Assembly (NCBI GenBank): GCA_910586215.1
Contig: CAJUGH010000012.1
Location: 1-64,000, forward strand
Source: an uncultured Acetatifactor sp.
Lineage (GTDB): Bacteria; Bacillota; Clostridia; Lachnospirales; Lachnospiraceae
Length of the DNA: 64,000 bases
Reading direction: 5' to 3'
In this document: positions 52,831 to 61,612 of the stretch, in pieces
Position numbering within the stretch: the first letter of the stretch is position 1
Layout of the letters: each line of letters begins with the position of its first letter
Position numbers and translations under genes: made by a program
The notes under the pieces: generated by a model
Told to the model about the DNA's origin: nothing
Databases searched by the model: none
The model's input: only the letters and a program-made list of their open reading frames with translations

Positions 52831-54129
52831 ATGAAAAACTGTCAAAACAAATGGGTGCGCGCCGCAATCCCGGCGCTGCTCCTTCACTTCAGTATCGGTA
52901 CGGTATACTGCTGGTCCATCTTCAGCCAGGAGATCGCTGATTATATCGGTTTCTCCAAAGGAGCCACGGAATGGGCTTTCAGCTTTGCCATTTTCTTTCT
53001 GGGCATGTCCGCAGCGTTTTTGGGCAATGTAGTGGAAAAGGATATCCACAAGTCCTCCCTGATCGCCGCCATTACCTTTGCCCTGGGCATGGCAGGCACT
53101 GGGTTCTTCATCTATTATGGCGGAACCCACCAGCACAGTCCCCTGGCCCTGGTCGGCATCTATGTGTGCTATGGTTTCATCATGGGAATCGGTCTGGGGA
53201 CCGGGTACCTTTCCCCAGTGAAGACCCTGATGCTCTGGTTCAAGGATAAGAAAGGCCTGGCCACCGGACTGGCTGTAGCAGGCTTCGGCGGTGCAAAAGC
53301 CATTGCCAGCCCCATCATGCAGGCCCTTTTAGATAACCTGGGAGATGGCGGCATCTACAAGATGTTCTTCATCCTGGCGGCTGTTTACTTTGTGATGATG
53401 TTCGCAGGGCATCTGCTCCTGGCCAAGCCGGAGGGCTGGCATGAACCCCAGAAGAAGGAAAAAGGGCAGGGTATCATGGCTACCATCAAGACCCGTCCCA
53501 TCTCCAATTATATCGGGATCTGGCTCATGTTCTATATCAATATCACCTGCGGCCTGGCCCTCATCTCCCAGGAGAAGATGATCGTAAAGTGCATCGGCCT
53601 GGCAGGTGTGGTAGGTGTGGTCTCCACTGTCTCCGCTATCTTCAATGCAGGCGGACGGCTTGGCTTCTCTGCCTGGGCAGACCATTTGAAGGATAGGAAC
53701 ACCATTTACAAGCTGATCTTCATCCTCTCCATTGCCTTCACGGGTATCACCATCCTCACCAGGGGCATCCAGAACGGAGAGGGCAGTATCCTCCTGGTAA
53801 TCCTGGTATTGGCCTTGATCTTCATGGTAAATGCCGGGTACGGCGGCGGCTTCTCCAACGTGCCCACCCTGCTCTCCGACCATTACGGCATGGGCAGCAT
53901 CAGCGCCATCCATGGCATTACCCTTTCCGCATGGGCCTTTGCAGGACTGACCGGCAACCAGATTGCCACATTGATCGTGAACAATACCGGGGAATTCTTC
54001 GCTGACTCCCATGGGAACATGATCAACCCCATCGGATACCAGAATGTGCTGTACTTCACCATTGTGCTGTATGTGATTGCACTGCTGATCAGCCTGTTCC
54101 TGGTGAAACCGTATAAGAAAGAAGCTTAA
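52831..54129 (+). CDS. OFA-family major facilitator (oxalate/formate antiporter-like)
   Basis: Twelve-span transporter of 432 residues. The opening RAAIPALLLHFSIGTVYCWSIFSQEI, the MGIGLGTGYLSPVKTLMLWFKDKKGLATGLAVAGFGGAKAIASP region and the NAGGRLGFSAWAD motif after span 8 are typical of the OxlT-like OFA family. Substrates include oxalate, formate, lactate and others, so specificity is open. The ATG at 52831 has GGAGG 12 bases upstream. It lies downstream of the formate channel gene and ends in a terminator. Confidence 0.9.
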   Translation: MKNCQNKWVRAAIPALLLHFSIGTVYCWSIFSQEIADYIGFSKGATEWAFSFAIFFLGMSAAFLGNVVEKDIHKSSLIAAITFALGMAGTGFFIYYGGTHQHSPLALVGIYVCYGFIMGIGLGTGYLSPVKTLMLWFKDKKGLATGLAVAGFGGAKAIASPIMQALLDNLGDGGIYKMFFILAAVYFVMMFAGHLLLAKPEGWHEPQKKEKGQGIMATIKTRPISNYIGIWLMFYINITCGLALISQEKMIVKCIGLAGVVGVVSTVSAIFNAGGRLGFSAWADHLKDRNTIYKLIFILSIAFTGITILTRGIQNGEGSILLVILVLALIFMVNAGYGGGFSNVPTLLSDHYGMGSISAIHGITLSAWAFAGLTGNQIATLIVNNTGEFFADSHGNMINPIGYQNVLYFTIVLYVIALLISLFLVKPYKKEA

Positions 54130-54146
54130 TAAGAAGCATTTGACCT

Positions 54147-54192
54147 CCTGCAGGGCTGCAAGGCTCCCATGCTGCCCTGCAGGGGGCTTTTT
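54147..54192 (+). terminator. Terminator of the OFA transporter gene
   Basis: CCTGCAGGGC (54147-54156) pairs with GCCCTGCAGG (54174-54183), followed by GGGCTTTTTAA. Confidence 0.85.
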
Positions 54193-54212
54193 AACTTTAC
54201 CGTACACTCCCT

Positions 54213-57071
54213 TCACGCTTCCATCTTACACAACACCAGTTCCACCACCTTCCGAAGCTTCCGTCCCCATTCCCCGCAGCTTATCTTCTCAATGGCCATG
54301 GACAAATAGCGGAACAGGGATTCCGCGGCAAAGGCAAATACCACCATCAGCAGGATACAGATCTCTGACATCTCACTCATGGCAAAAAGCTTGCCAAGGA
54401 AAATCCCGGAAAAGAGCAGGCCAGACACATTCAGCACCAGGATGCCCCACTTCATGCGGTTGAAGGGGAAGCTGATCTTGGTCAGAATCATGAATCCCAC
54501 CACAGCCAGAAGCATGGTAGATGCCGTTGCAATGTCATCCTTGGGCAGGGCAAAAGCCTGGCCACAGATCACCAGTGCGGCCACTGCCAGCACATCTGTC
54601 AGGCCCGCCGGGAAAGCCTTCAGCAGCACATTCCGGATGAAATGCCCTTCAATCCTGTTCCTGTTGGGTTCCAGGGCCAGCAGGAAGCCGGGAATTCCGA
54701 TGGTAAACATACTGATCAGCGATATCTGGGACGGCTCCAGGGGATAGGTGATAGCCAGCACCGCGGAAAATAACGCCAACAGGAGGGAGAAGATATTCTT
54801 CACCAGAAACAGGCTGGCTGACCTCTGGATATTGTTCACCACACGCCGTCCCTCCCATACCACATTGGGCATATGGGCAAAATCCGAGTCCAACAGGACC
54901 ACCTGGGCTGCCTGGGCTGCCGCCTCGCTGCCGGAAGCCATGGCCACACTACAGTCCGCATCCTTCATGGCCAGGATATCATTGACCCCGTCCCCGGTCA
55001 TGGCTACGGTATGTCCTGCTTTCTGCAGGGCCTGTACCAGGACCTGCTTCTGTCTTGGCGTCACCCGGCCAAAGACCGTATACTGTTCTGCTGCCTCCTC
55101 CAGGGCCTCCTGGGACTGCAGGGTTCCTGCATCCACAAAACGTTCCGCACCTTCTATGCCCGCCCGCCTTGCCACTTCCGATACAGTCTCCGGGTTATCC
55201 CCGGAGAGTACTTTCACGGTCACCCCCTGTTCCTTAAAGTAGGAGAAGGTCTCCACAGCATTCTCCCGGATAGGGTTGGTAAGGATCAGATATCCAAGAG
55301 GGTGCACCTTCCCAAGGGGATGTTCCTCCCCAAAGGAATCTTCCTCCCCCAGGAAGTCTTCCTCTCTAAGGGAGTCTTCCTCTTTAAGGGAGTCTTCTGG
55401 AAATGATCCTGTCAGACAGCTGTCAAATGTAACCTCCGGCTTCTGGCTGCCGGCAGTATCGGCTATACACATCCCAATTACCAACACCCTGTACCCCTTT
55501 TTCAAGTAGGGAGTAACTTCTCCGGATATGGAAGGATAGTCTTCCCCCATGACAAATTCCGGGGCACCCAGCACATACTTTCCCTCCGGGAACAGGACGG
55601 CACTGTATTTCCTGGAGGAGGAGAAGGGCAGCGTGGCCAGGGGAGTGTGCCGGACCCAGGCTTCCCGGGACTCCTGGCTGCCCTCTTCCACATCTGCCTG
55701 GATGGTCCTCCCAGTTTTCCCCTGGCTGGATTCTTCTGCATCTGCCTGGATGGTGTCCCCGGTCTTCTCCTGGCTGCTTTCTATCCCTCCCTGCATGCCA
55801 CAGTCCCTATTGGCAGGGTTAGTATTTTCCCTTGAAAACCCAGCTATATATTCCCTGATAGCCTGCATGGTGGCATTGTTGTCCGATATGGCTGCCGCAT
55901 AATCTGCCAGCAGGGATACCAGGCTGGCTTCCTCCAGGCATCTGGTCCCCTGGCAGGATTCCTCCCCATCCTGTCCCCTTGCGATGCAAGGCAGGATCCC
56001 CGCCACCTGCATCCCCGGTTCCGTGATGGTTCCGGTCTTATCCACACACAGCACATCCACCCGGGCCAGGGCTTCGATGCTTTTCATGTCATGCAGCAGG
56101 ACTTTCCTGCCTGCCAGACGAATGGTACTTAGGGCCAGGGCCGCTGTTGTAAGCAGGTACAGGCCTTCGGGAATCATGCCGATAATGGCCGCTATCATGG
56201 ATACAATGCTGGTCCGGATGGTCTCCCCATTTACAAAATATGCCTGGGCAAACAGTACCACGCCCACTGGAACGATAAGGATACCCACCCACTTCACCAA
56301 CTGGTTGATGGAACGGACCATCTCTGACTGCTCCCCGCAGCCCAGTGCTTTGGCCTGGGCAGTCAGGCGGGAGATGTAAGAAGCCTCCCCCACATGCTCC
56401 AGCTGCGCATAGCACTGGCCGGCTACCACAAAACTGCCAGAGAGCAGGGTACTCCCTGCATCCTTCCGGATCTCATCCGCTTCCCCGGTGAGAAGGGATT
56501 CGTTCACGGCAATGCTTCCTTCCAGCACCTTTGCGTCCGCACAGATCTGGTTCCCGGCAGACAGCAGTATAACATCACCCTGTACCAGTTCCTCTGAGGG
56601 GATCCGGGACTGCACATGATCCCGCACCACAACTGTGCTGGGCGCATGAAGCATGTTCATCTTGTCCAGGATCTGCTTGGCCCGAAGCTCCTGTACAATG
56701 CCGATAATGGTATTTCCAATGACTACTGGCAAAAATGTCAGGCTTCTGTAGGATCCCACCATGCAAAGTAGCACTGCCAGTATCAGGAAAATCAAGTTAA
56801 AATATGTAAACAGGTTGGAACTCACGATCTGCCCGGCAGTCTTGCCTGTGGTAATGTCTGTGTGATTCACAAGCCCTCTTGCAACCTTCTCTGCCACTTC
56901 CCCGGCTGTAAGTCCGGACAACTTCTCCCTGTCCGGACCCGCACCTGCATCCATACCGGCAGTACCCCGGGCCTCATACGCAGCTGTCGCAGCTATAATC
57001 CCGTCTGTGTTTTCCTCCCTCGCCATATTTTTCCCATCTCCTGTCACTTGCACATTTTCTATATCCTTCAT
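54213..57071 (-). CDS. P-type cation ATPase (CtpE/Ca2+-ATPase-like) with repeat insertions
   Basis: Ion pump of 952 residues. The A-domain has LLTGEADEIRK, the fourth-span region reads MIPEGLYLLTT, the phosphorylation site is DKTGTITEPG and the hinge is TGDGVNDILAMKDADCSVAM. The PEGL form and the short C-terminal span set resemble CtpE-type calcium pumps more than heavy-metal pumps; the ion is not proven. The nucleotide-binding part carries two low-complexity insertions: a 16-residue repeat (SSQxKTGxTIQADxEE) and a run of six-residue acidic units (EDSLKE type). The ATG at 57071 has GAGGG nine bases upstream. Confidence 0.9.
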   Translation of the reverse strand: MKDIENVQVTGDGKNMAREENTDGIIAATAAYEARGTAGMDAGAGPDREKLSGLTAGEVAEKVARGLVNHTDITTGKTAGQIVSSNLFTYFNLIFLILAVLLCMVGSYRSLTFLPVVIGNTIIGIVQELRAKQILDKMNMLHAPSTVVVRDHVQSRIPSEELVQGDVILLSAGNQICADAKVLEGSIAVNESLLTGEADEIRKDAGSTLLSGSFVVAGQCYAQLEHVGEASYISRLTAQAKALGCGEQSEMVRSINQLVKWVGILIVPVGVVLFAQAYFVNGETIRTSIVSMIAAIIGMIPEGLYLLTTAALALSTIRLAGRKVLLHDMKSIEALARVDVLCVDKTGTITEPGMQVAGILPCIARGQDGEESCQGTRCLEEASLVSLLADYAAAISDNNATMQAIREYIAGFSRENTNPANRDCGMQGGIESSQEKTGDTIQADAEESSQGKTGRTIQADVEEGSQESREAWVRHTPLATLPFSSSRKYSAVLFPEGKYVLGAPEFVMGEDYPSISGEVTPYLKKGYRVLVIGMCIADTAGSQKPEVTFDSCLTGSFPEDSLKEEDSLREEDFLGEEDSFGEEHPLGKVHPLGYLILTNPIRENAVETFSYFKEQGVTVKVLSGDNPETVSEVARRAGIEGAERFVDAGTLQSQEALEEAAEQYTVFGRVTPRQKQVLVQALQKAGHTVAMTGDGVNDILAMKDADCSVAMASGSEAAAQAAQVVLLDSDFAHMPNVVWEGRRVVNNIQRSASLFLVKNIFSLLLALFSAVLAITYPLEPSQISLISMFTIGIPGFLLALEPNRNRIEGHFIRNVLLKAFPAGLTDVLAVAALVICGQAFALPKDDIATASTMLLAVVGFMILTKISFPFNRMKWGILVLNVSGLLFSGIFLGKLFAMSEMSEICILLMVVFAFAAESLFRYLSMAIEKISCGEWGRKLRKVVELVLCKMEA
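55293..55400. repeat. 18-bp tandem repeats in the P-type ATPase gene
   Basis: About six degenerate 18-bp units encoding EDSLKE/EDSLRE/EDFLGE/EDSFGE-like hexapeptides. All keep the reading frame. Confidence 0.8.
55674..55787. repeat. 48-bp tandem repeats in the P-type ATPase gene
   Basis: Two 48-bp units (for example CATCTGCCTGGATGGT at 55691 and again at 55739) plus part of a third. They encode a 16-residue polar repeat in the cytoplasmic nucleotide-binding domain. Confidence 0.8.
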
Positions 57072-57173
57072 GCTGCCATTCCCTCTATTTACCAGTTTAT
57101 GCGACAGCATACCAGTTTTTTCTAAAAAAAATGCGGCAATCCACCTTAAATTTTTTTAAAGAAATACACAAAA

Positions 57174-57195
57174 ACCAGGCCATAAAAAGCCTGGT
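57174..57195 (-). terminator. Terminator after cutC
   Basis: ACCAGGC (57174-57180) pairs with GCCTGGT (57189-57195), with T-rich sequence following on the minus strand. Confidence 0.75.
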
Positions 57196-57244
57196 CTGTG
57201 TCATGTACCTGTTCTGATACCGGGGATCTTCTCCCGTCAGGTTC

Positions 57245-58021
57245 CTATGCACCCTGGCCCTGTCCATCCAGGATCTGCCTGGCCCGGGCTACAGTCTCCC
57301 TGTCTGTCCTGTAAAGGGTGTATTCGCTTAAGGAGGGCAGCCCCATGGGCACTCCTTCCCTGCGATAACGCATGCCGCTTTCCATTTCCTTCTTAGCCGA
57401 CATGTGGTAACAAGTGATCCCGGTCCTGGCAAGAAAATGGCTGATCACCTCCGGGGTCACGCCTGCCCCCGCCATAATCCGGGGACCGCCTGTCTCCCGC
57501 TGCAGTCTGTCCAGCCGTTGCAGCAGGGGCAGACCCGTAAGGCAGTCTCTCTCCTGGCCGGATGTAAGGATGGTGTCCACCTGCAGCCTTTGAGCGCACC
57601 CGTAGGCTTCCATGGGATCGGCACACAGGTCAAAAGCCCTGTGCAGGGTCACTTTCATGCCATTTTCCCCTGCCAGCCCCACAAGTTCTTCCATCTGGGC
57701 CATACACAGGGCACCGTCCTCCGTGAGGCATCCCACCACGATCCCCTCTGCACCAGCGCTTCCAAACAATTGGACTTCCCTGGCCAGCACCCTGTATTCG
57801 TGGACTGTATACAGGAAATCCCCGAACCTGGGACGCAGCAGGACCCGGATGGGAATATCCACCAGTTCCCGGACCTGTTCAAACAGGGCCAGGCTGGGGG
57901 TTGTGCCCCCTACCACCAGGTCGCCGCACAATTCCAGGCGGTCTGCACCGCCAGATACTGCTGCCAGGGCAGATTCCACACTGTCCACACAGCATTCCAG
58001 AAGATAATGCTTTTGATTCAT
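57245..58021 (-). CDS. cutC: CutC family protein
   Basis: TIM-barrel protein of 258 residues. Family stretches are LLECCVDSVESALAAVSGGADRLELCGDLVVGGTTPS, IRVLLRPRFGDFLYT, VTLHRAFD and ILTSGQ. CutC has been linked with copper tolerance, but its biochemical role is unsettled. I chose the ATG at 58021, where the conserved family sequence begins; an AGGAGG lies 13 bases upstream, a little far, and the frame stays open further upstream. Confidence 0.9.
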   Translation of the reverse strand: MNQKHYLLECCVDSVESALAAVSGGADRLELCGDLVVGGTTPSLALFEQVRELVDIPIRVLLRPRFGDFLYTVHEYRVLAREVQLFGSAGAEGIVVGCLTEDGALCMAQMEELVGLAGENGMKVTLHRAFDLCADPMEAYGCAQRLQVDTILTSGQERDCLTGLPLLQRLDRLQRETGGPRIMAGAGVTPEVISHFLARTGITCYHMSAKKEMESGMRYRREGVPMGLPSLSEYTLYRTDRETVARARQILDGQGQGA

Positions 58022-58171
58022 CTGTCCGCTCCATCCTCCTGCCCATCCCTCTTTTTCCGCACCTGGCAGGGCCACCCGTTTTCTTACGGTTTCCCTTTTG
58101 TATAGATAATTGTCCATAAAATTTTTCCTTTTCGGCAAAAAGGGCAGTGCTCCATACCTTAGCTCGTCCCC

Positions 58172-58693
58172 TCACAATTTCTTTGAAAGATACAGGACCA
58201 AATCGTCATCATTCTTGCATTCCCCATATGGTTTGCATATTTTGTCTTGATACCAGACACCAGAACCGTCCGGTATATAACCTCGCTTCACATACATCCG
58301 CTGGGCACTTCCATAGCCACTATGAAGTCCTACACCCAGGTACACTGTGTCCGCATATGTTGCGGCAATTTTTTCAGCTGTATCCATTAAAGCTGTACCA
58401 ATACCTTGATTCCGGTATTTTTCTAAAACGCCAAAGTCAACAATTTCCGGGTAGCCTTTTCCTCCAAATGCTCCCCATGTATTATTAGGATAAATATTGA
58501 TATATCCAACTGGTTTTCCGGAATATTCCGCAACCAATGAAATTGCTTTTCCCTGTCTTTGGTCTTCCAGCCTTTTCTGGTATTTGTCAATAGAGGCATC
58601 CCACCCCTGCTCAATTTCAGCATCCGTAATTGCCTGCGCATCCTCATACTCCATATTACGAATAGTTATCTGTCCATTTGTAAAATAAACCAT
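58172..58693 (-). CDS. GNAT-family N-acetyltransferase
   Basis: Acetyl-CoA-dependent transferase of 173 residues with the GNAT core: VGYINIYPNN strands, then DFGVLEKYRNQGIGTALMDTAEKIA, the acetyl-CoA pyrophosphate loop (Q/R-x-x-G-x-G/A form), and YLGVGLHSGYGSAQRMYVKRGYIPDG. Substrate unknown. Codon use is more AT-rich than in the flanking cutC and sulfatase genes, suggesting separate acquisition. GGAGG lies ten bases before the ATG. Confidence 0.92.
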   Translation of the reverse strand: MVYFTNGQITIRNMEYEDAQAITDAEIEQGWDASIDKYQKRLEDQRQGKAISLVAEYSGKPVGYINIYPNNTWGAFGGKGYPEIVDFGVLEKYRNQGIGTALMDTAEKIAATYADTVYLGVGLHSGYGSAQRMYVKRGYIPDGSGVWYQDKICKPYGECKNDDDLVLYLSKKL

Positions 58694-58826
58694 GCAACTG
58701 TACCCTCCAAACCCCGATTTACTGAACCGGTTGTATCACGAACCATTTTCTATCTGTGCGACGGCAATCCAATGGCCTGCCTGTATTCCGTTTATGGCAA
58801 TGCAGGCGCGATGTTGGATTGGCAAC

Positions 58827-60305
58827 TCACTCCCCCAGGCCCAGGAAAGCTTTCCGGCCACCGCCCTCCCGGCCTACTTTTCCGATCTGTCCGGATCCAT
58901 ATACAGCCTGCCTGCTCCCGTCCCTGTCCGGGTCTGAGTATTGGATAAACCACTGCTCCATCTCACTCTTCAAAGCGGCTATCGTCTCCTGTACCTGCGG
59001 CTCTTCCGATGACACCAGGTTGTTCTCCTCTCCGGGGTCTGCCACAAGGTCGTAGAACTCGTTCTCCCCATAGGGATATCTATGGATATATTTGTATGTA
59101 TGGGTACGGATCATCCTCGCCGGGCCGTACTCATCATAGACCACCACGGCATCCCGCCCATCCGGGATCTGCCCCTGGAAAATCTCCTGGAAGCTGCGGC
59201 CTGGACAGTCTGTATCCGGTTTCTCCCCCATCAGCCCGGCTATGGTGGGCAGCAGATCGTAGTGGCTGTATAGCCCCCTGGCTACGGTACCACCCTGGAT
59301 CCCCCGCGGGTAGGTGACCAGCATGGGAACCTTCACCGCTGTATCGTACAGGTTCATGGGAAACGTGCCATTCCCCTTGCCAAAGATCCCATGATGTCCC
59401 ATACTCATGCCATTGTCAGCTGTAAAGATAAAAATCGTATCTTCCCAGAGGCCCTCCCTCTTAAGATAGCCAATAAGCTTCCCAATGTCACTGTCCATAG
59501 CCGAAATGGCCGCATAATAGCCCCTAAGCCACATACGCCTGTCTTCCCCTGTATAAGATGGCCCCCATCTGTGGGGCGGCACATCCGGTGTTGCCGCAAA
59601 CGGACATTCCTGATACAGGTCATAGTATTCCTTCGGATGCTGCCCGCGGTCCCATGGCGAATGGGGCGCCGTATAATGGACGCTGAGGTAAAAGGGCCTG
59701 TCCGCATCCCTGTTTTCCAGGAATGCCAACGCCTTCCCCGTAATGTAATGGGTGACATACGTCCCCCGTAGCATGTCAAACCGGCCTCCCTGAAGCACCA
59801 CCGGGTAGAAATAATTGTCACCGCCCATGGCAAGAGGTTCCCAGTAGGAGAATCCCTTCTGGGGATGCCCGGCATCACCCAGGTGCCATTTCCCGGCCAG
59901 ACCACAGACATAGCCATGTTCTGCCAGGATGTCGGTATAAGTCCGAAAGCCATCCAGGTAGCGGATGGCCTGGTCGTCCACAAGCTGCTGTCTCGACCAG
60001 GCATATTCCCAGGAAGCCTCCGGGTCCTGGTGCTTTTCCCGCAGGGCAGGCGCCACTTCCGCATAGTTGATATGGCCCCTGGCGATCCAGTCCTGGACAC
60101 CATGCTGGGAGGGCATTTTCCCACACAGCACTGAGGCACGGGCCGGGGAACAGACCGGTGAGGTACAGAAATAGTCAGGAAAATACATGCCCTCCCGGGC
60201 CAGCATGTCCAGATTCGGGGTCTGAACCTCCCCATTTCCTGCACACCCCATGGACCAGTAGCCCATATCGTCCGCCATAACAAAGACAATGTTCGGTCGC
60301 TTCAT
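58827..60305 (-). CDS. Type I sulfatase without signal peptide
   Basis: Sulfatase of 492 residues. The N-terminal metal site reads VMADDMGYW (Asp12, Asp13), and the formylglycine site is C52-S-P-A-R, a Cys-type CxPxR motif that needs conversion by an anaerobic radical-SAM maturase or an equivalent not found in the window. GKWHLGD and FTADNGMSMGHHGIFGKGN are further metal and substrate motifs. No signal peptide is present, so it probably acts on imported sulfated sugars in the cytoplasm. The ATG at 60305 has GGAGG seven bases upstream. Confidence 0.93.
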   Translation of the reverse strand: MKRPNIVFVMADDMGYWSMGCAGNGEVQTPNLDMLAREGMYFPDYFCTSPVCSPARASVLCGKMPSQHGVQDWIARGHINYAEVAPALREKHQDPEASWEYAWSRQQLVDDQAIRYLDGFRTYTDILAEHGYVCGLAGKWHLGDAGHPQKGFSYWEPLAMGGDNYFYPVVLQGGRFDMLRGTYVTHYITGKALAFLENRDADRPFYLSVHYTAPHSPWDRGQHPKEYYDLYQECPFAATPDVPPHRWGPSYTGEDRRMWLRGYYAAISAMDSDIGKLIGYLKREGLWEDTIFIFTADNGMSMGHHGIFGKGNGTFPMNLYDTAVKVPMLVTYPRGIQGGTVARGLYSHYDLLPTIAGLMGEKPDTDCPGRSFQEIFQGQIPDGRDAVVVYDEYGPARMIRTHTYKYIHRYPYGENEFYDLVADPGEENNLVSSEEPQVQETIAALKSEMEQWFIQYSDPDRDGSRQAVYGSGQIGKVGREGGGRKAFLGLGE

Positions 60306-60570
60306 TCCCACTCCTCCCAGTGCAAAATGATTGTGGGATTATTATACGTGATTTATAGCGGGATGTCTATTTTTTATTCCCATGGGCAACAGCGTATTTG
60401 ATTTTAGAACCAGGCATTTATAACATTGTGTCAGTCCATACCATATGATGAAAATACTGCCCCCAGAAACTGACACACTATTTTGTTATTCGACATATTA
60501 TATTCACAAACCATATCCTGTATTTCATAACATCAGCTCTGGGGCAATACCCATCTGGTCAAGGAGCATC

Positions 60571-61473
60571 ATGCCTAAAGAAACTGAATGGAACAAACAA
60601 TTTAACATCGGGGTTGCTTCTGTGGACAATGCACACCGGAAGCTTTTCTCAATCGTGCGCAGGCTGACTCATCTGAGCCGGGAGGAGCATAATGGACACT
60701 GGGCCTGTGCCGAAGGCATCAAATATTTTAAAAATTATGCCAGTGAACACTTTGCTGACGAAGAGTCTTATATGAAGTCTATCGGCTATAAAGGATATGA
60801 GATGCACAAACGCCTGCATGATGACATGCGGTATAAAACGCTTCCTGCCCTGGAAAAGGATCTTGTCGAATCCAACTATTCACAAGAATCCATCCAACAC
60901 TTCCTGGGCATCTGTCTTGGATGGCTTACCGCCCACATTCTGATCGAGGACCGGGCCATTACCGGCAGAATCGCAAACAGGTGGATAGCAGATAATGCCG
61001 GCGCTGATATGGATGCCTTGGAAAATGCCCTGGCTGCCACCATACAGGAAATCTTCAGGCTGCAGACGGAGATTGTGAGTGAGCATTATGATGGGGAGGA
61101 CTTTGGAACCAGCCTGTTTGTCCAACTGACATATTCCTCCGTCAGCCAGGAAAGGATACAGATCTTCATGATCCTGGAGGAAAGCCTGGTATTACGCGCT
61201 GTCAGCGCCATGCTGGATATTCCGTTGAACACAATGGATAAGCTGGTCATGAATGCCGGCAAAGAACTGGCCCTGCGGATTGCAGACCAGCTTGGCGCAC
61301 ATCGCCATCTGTCCTCCCAGTATCAGTTGGAGAAGAGCCACATTATGACAGGCGAACAATTTAGGAAAATATTTTATTCACATATCTTCGACTATAGTTT
61401 GTTATTTAACACTGGACATGGTTATTTTGCCTTCTGTGCCAGATTAACCCAGATGAGTCCCCCATCATATTAA
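60571..61473 (+). CDS. Bacteriohaemerythrin fused to a CheX-like domain
   Basis: A 300-residue protein. The first 135 residues are a haemerythrin four-helix domain with all seven iron ligands: His22, His60, Glu64, His79, His83, His122 and Asp127. The second half (about 150-300) has alternating strands and a helix reading MDKLVMNAGKELALRIADQLG, similar in layout to CheX/CheC-type domains, but this is tentative. A di-iron oxygen or redox sensor that modulates a signalling output would fit an anaerobe. AAGGAG lies four bases before the ATG at 60571; an earlier in-frame ATG has no site. Confidence 0.85.
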   Translation: MPKETEWNKQFNIGVASVDNAHRKLFSIVRRLTHLSREEHNGHWACAEGIKYFKNYASEHFADEESYMKSIGYKGYEMHKRLHDDMRYKTLPALEKDLVESNYSQESIQHFLGICLGWLTAHILIEDRAITGRIANRWIADNAGADMDALENALAATIQEIFRLQTEIVSEHYDGEDFGTSLFVQLTYSSVSQERIQIFMILEESLVLRAVSAMLDIPLNTMDKLVMNAGKELALRIADQLGAHRHLSSQYQLEKSHIMTGEQFRKIFYSHIFDYSLLFNTGHGYFAFCARLTQMSPPSY

Positions 61474-61545
61474 GCATACTCCATGTCCCTCTCTGCAGGG
61501 CAAAGCGCTCTAAAATACGTGGGTGTCAAGTCTGCCGCAAAGCGG

Positions 61546-61577
61546 ATTCCATTTTATACTCCCGCACGGGGAGTGAC
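61546..61577 (-). repeat. Degenerate terminal CRISPR repeat
   Basis: A 32-base unit with five mismatches to the consensus, all in its left 12 positions. It is separated by a 35-base spacer from the first perfect repeat. Degeneration marks the end of the array farthest from the leader. Confidence 0.85.
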
Positions 61578-61612
61578 GGACGTTTTCGCAACGATAATTG
61601 CATGCCCGGCAA

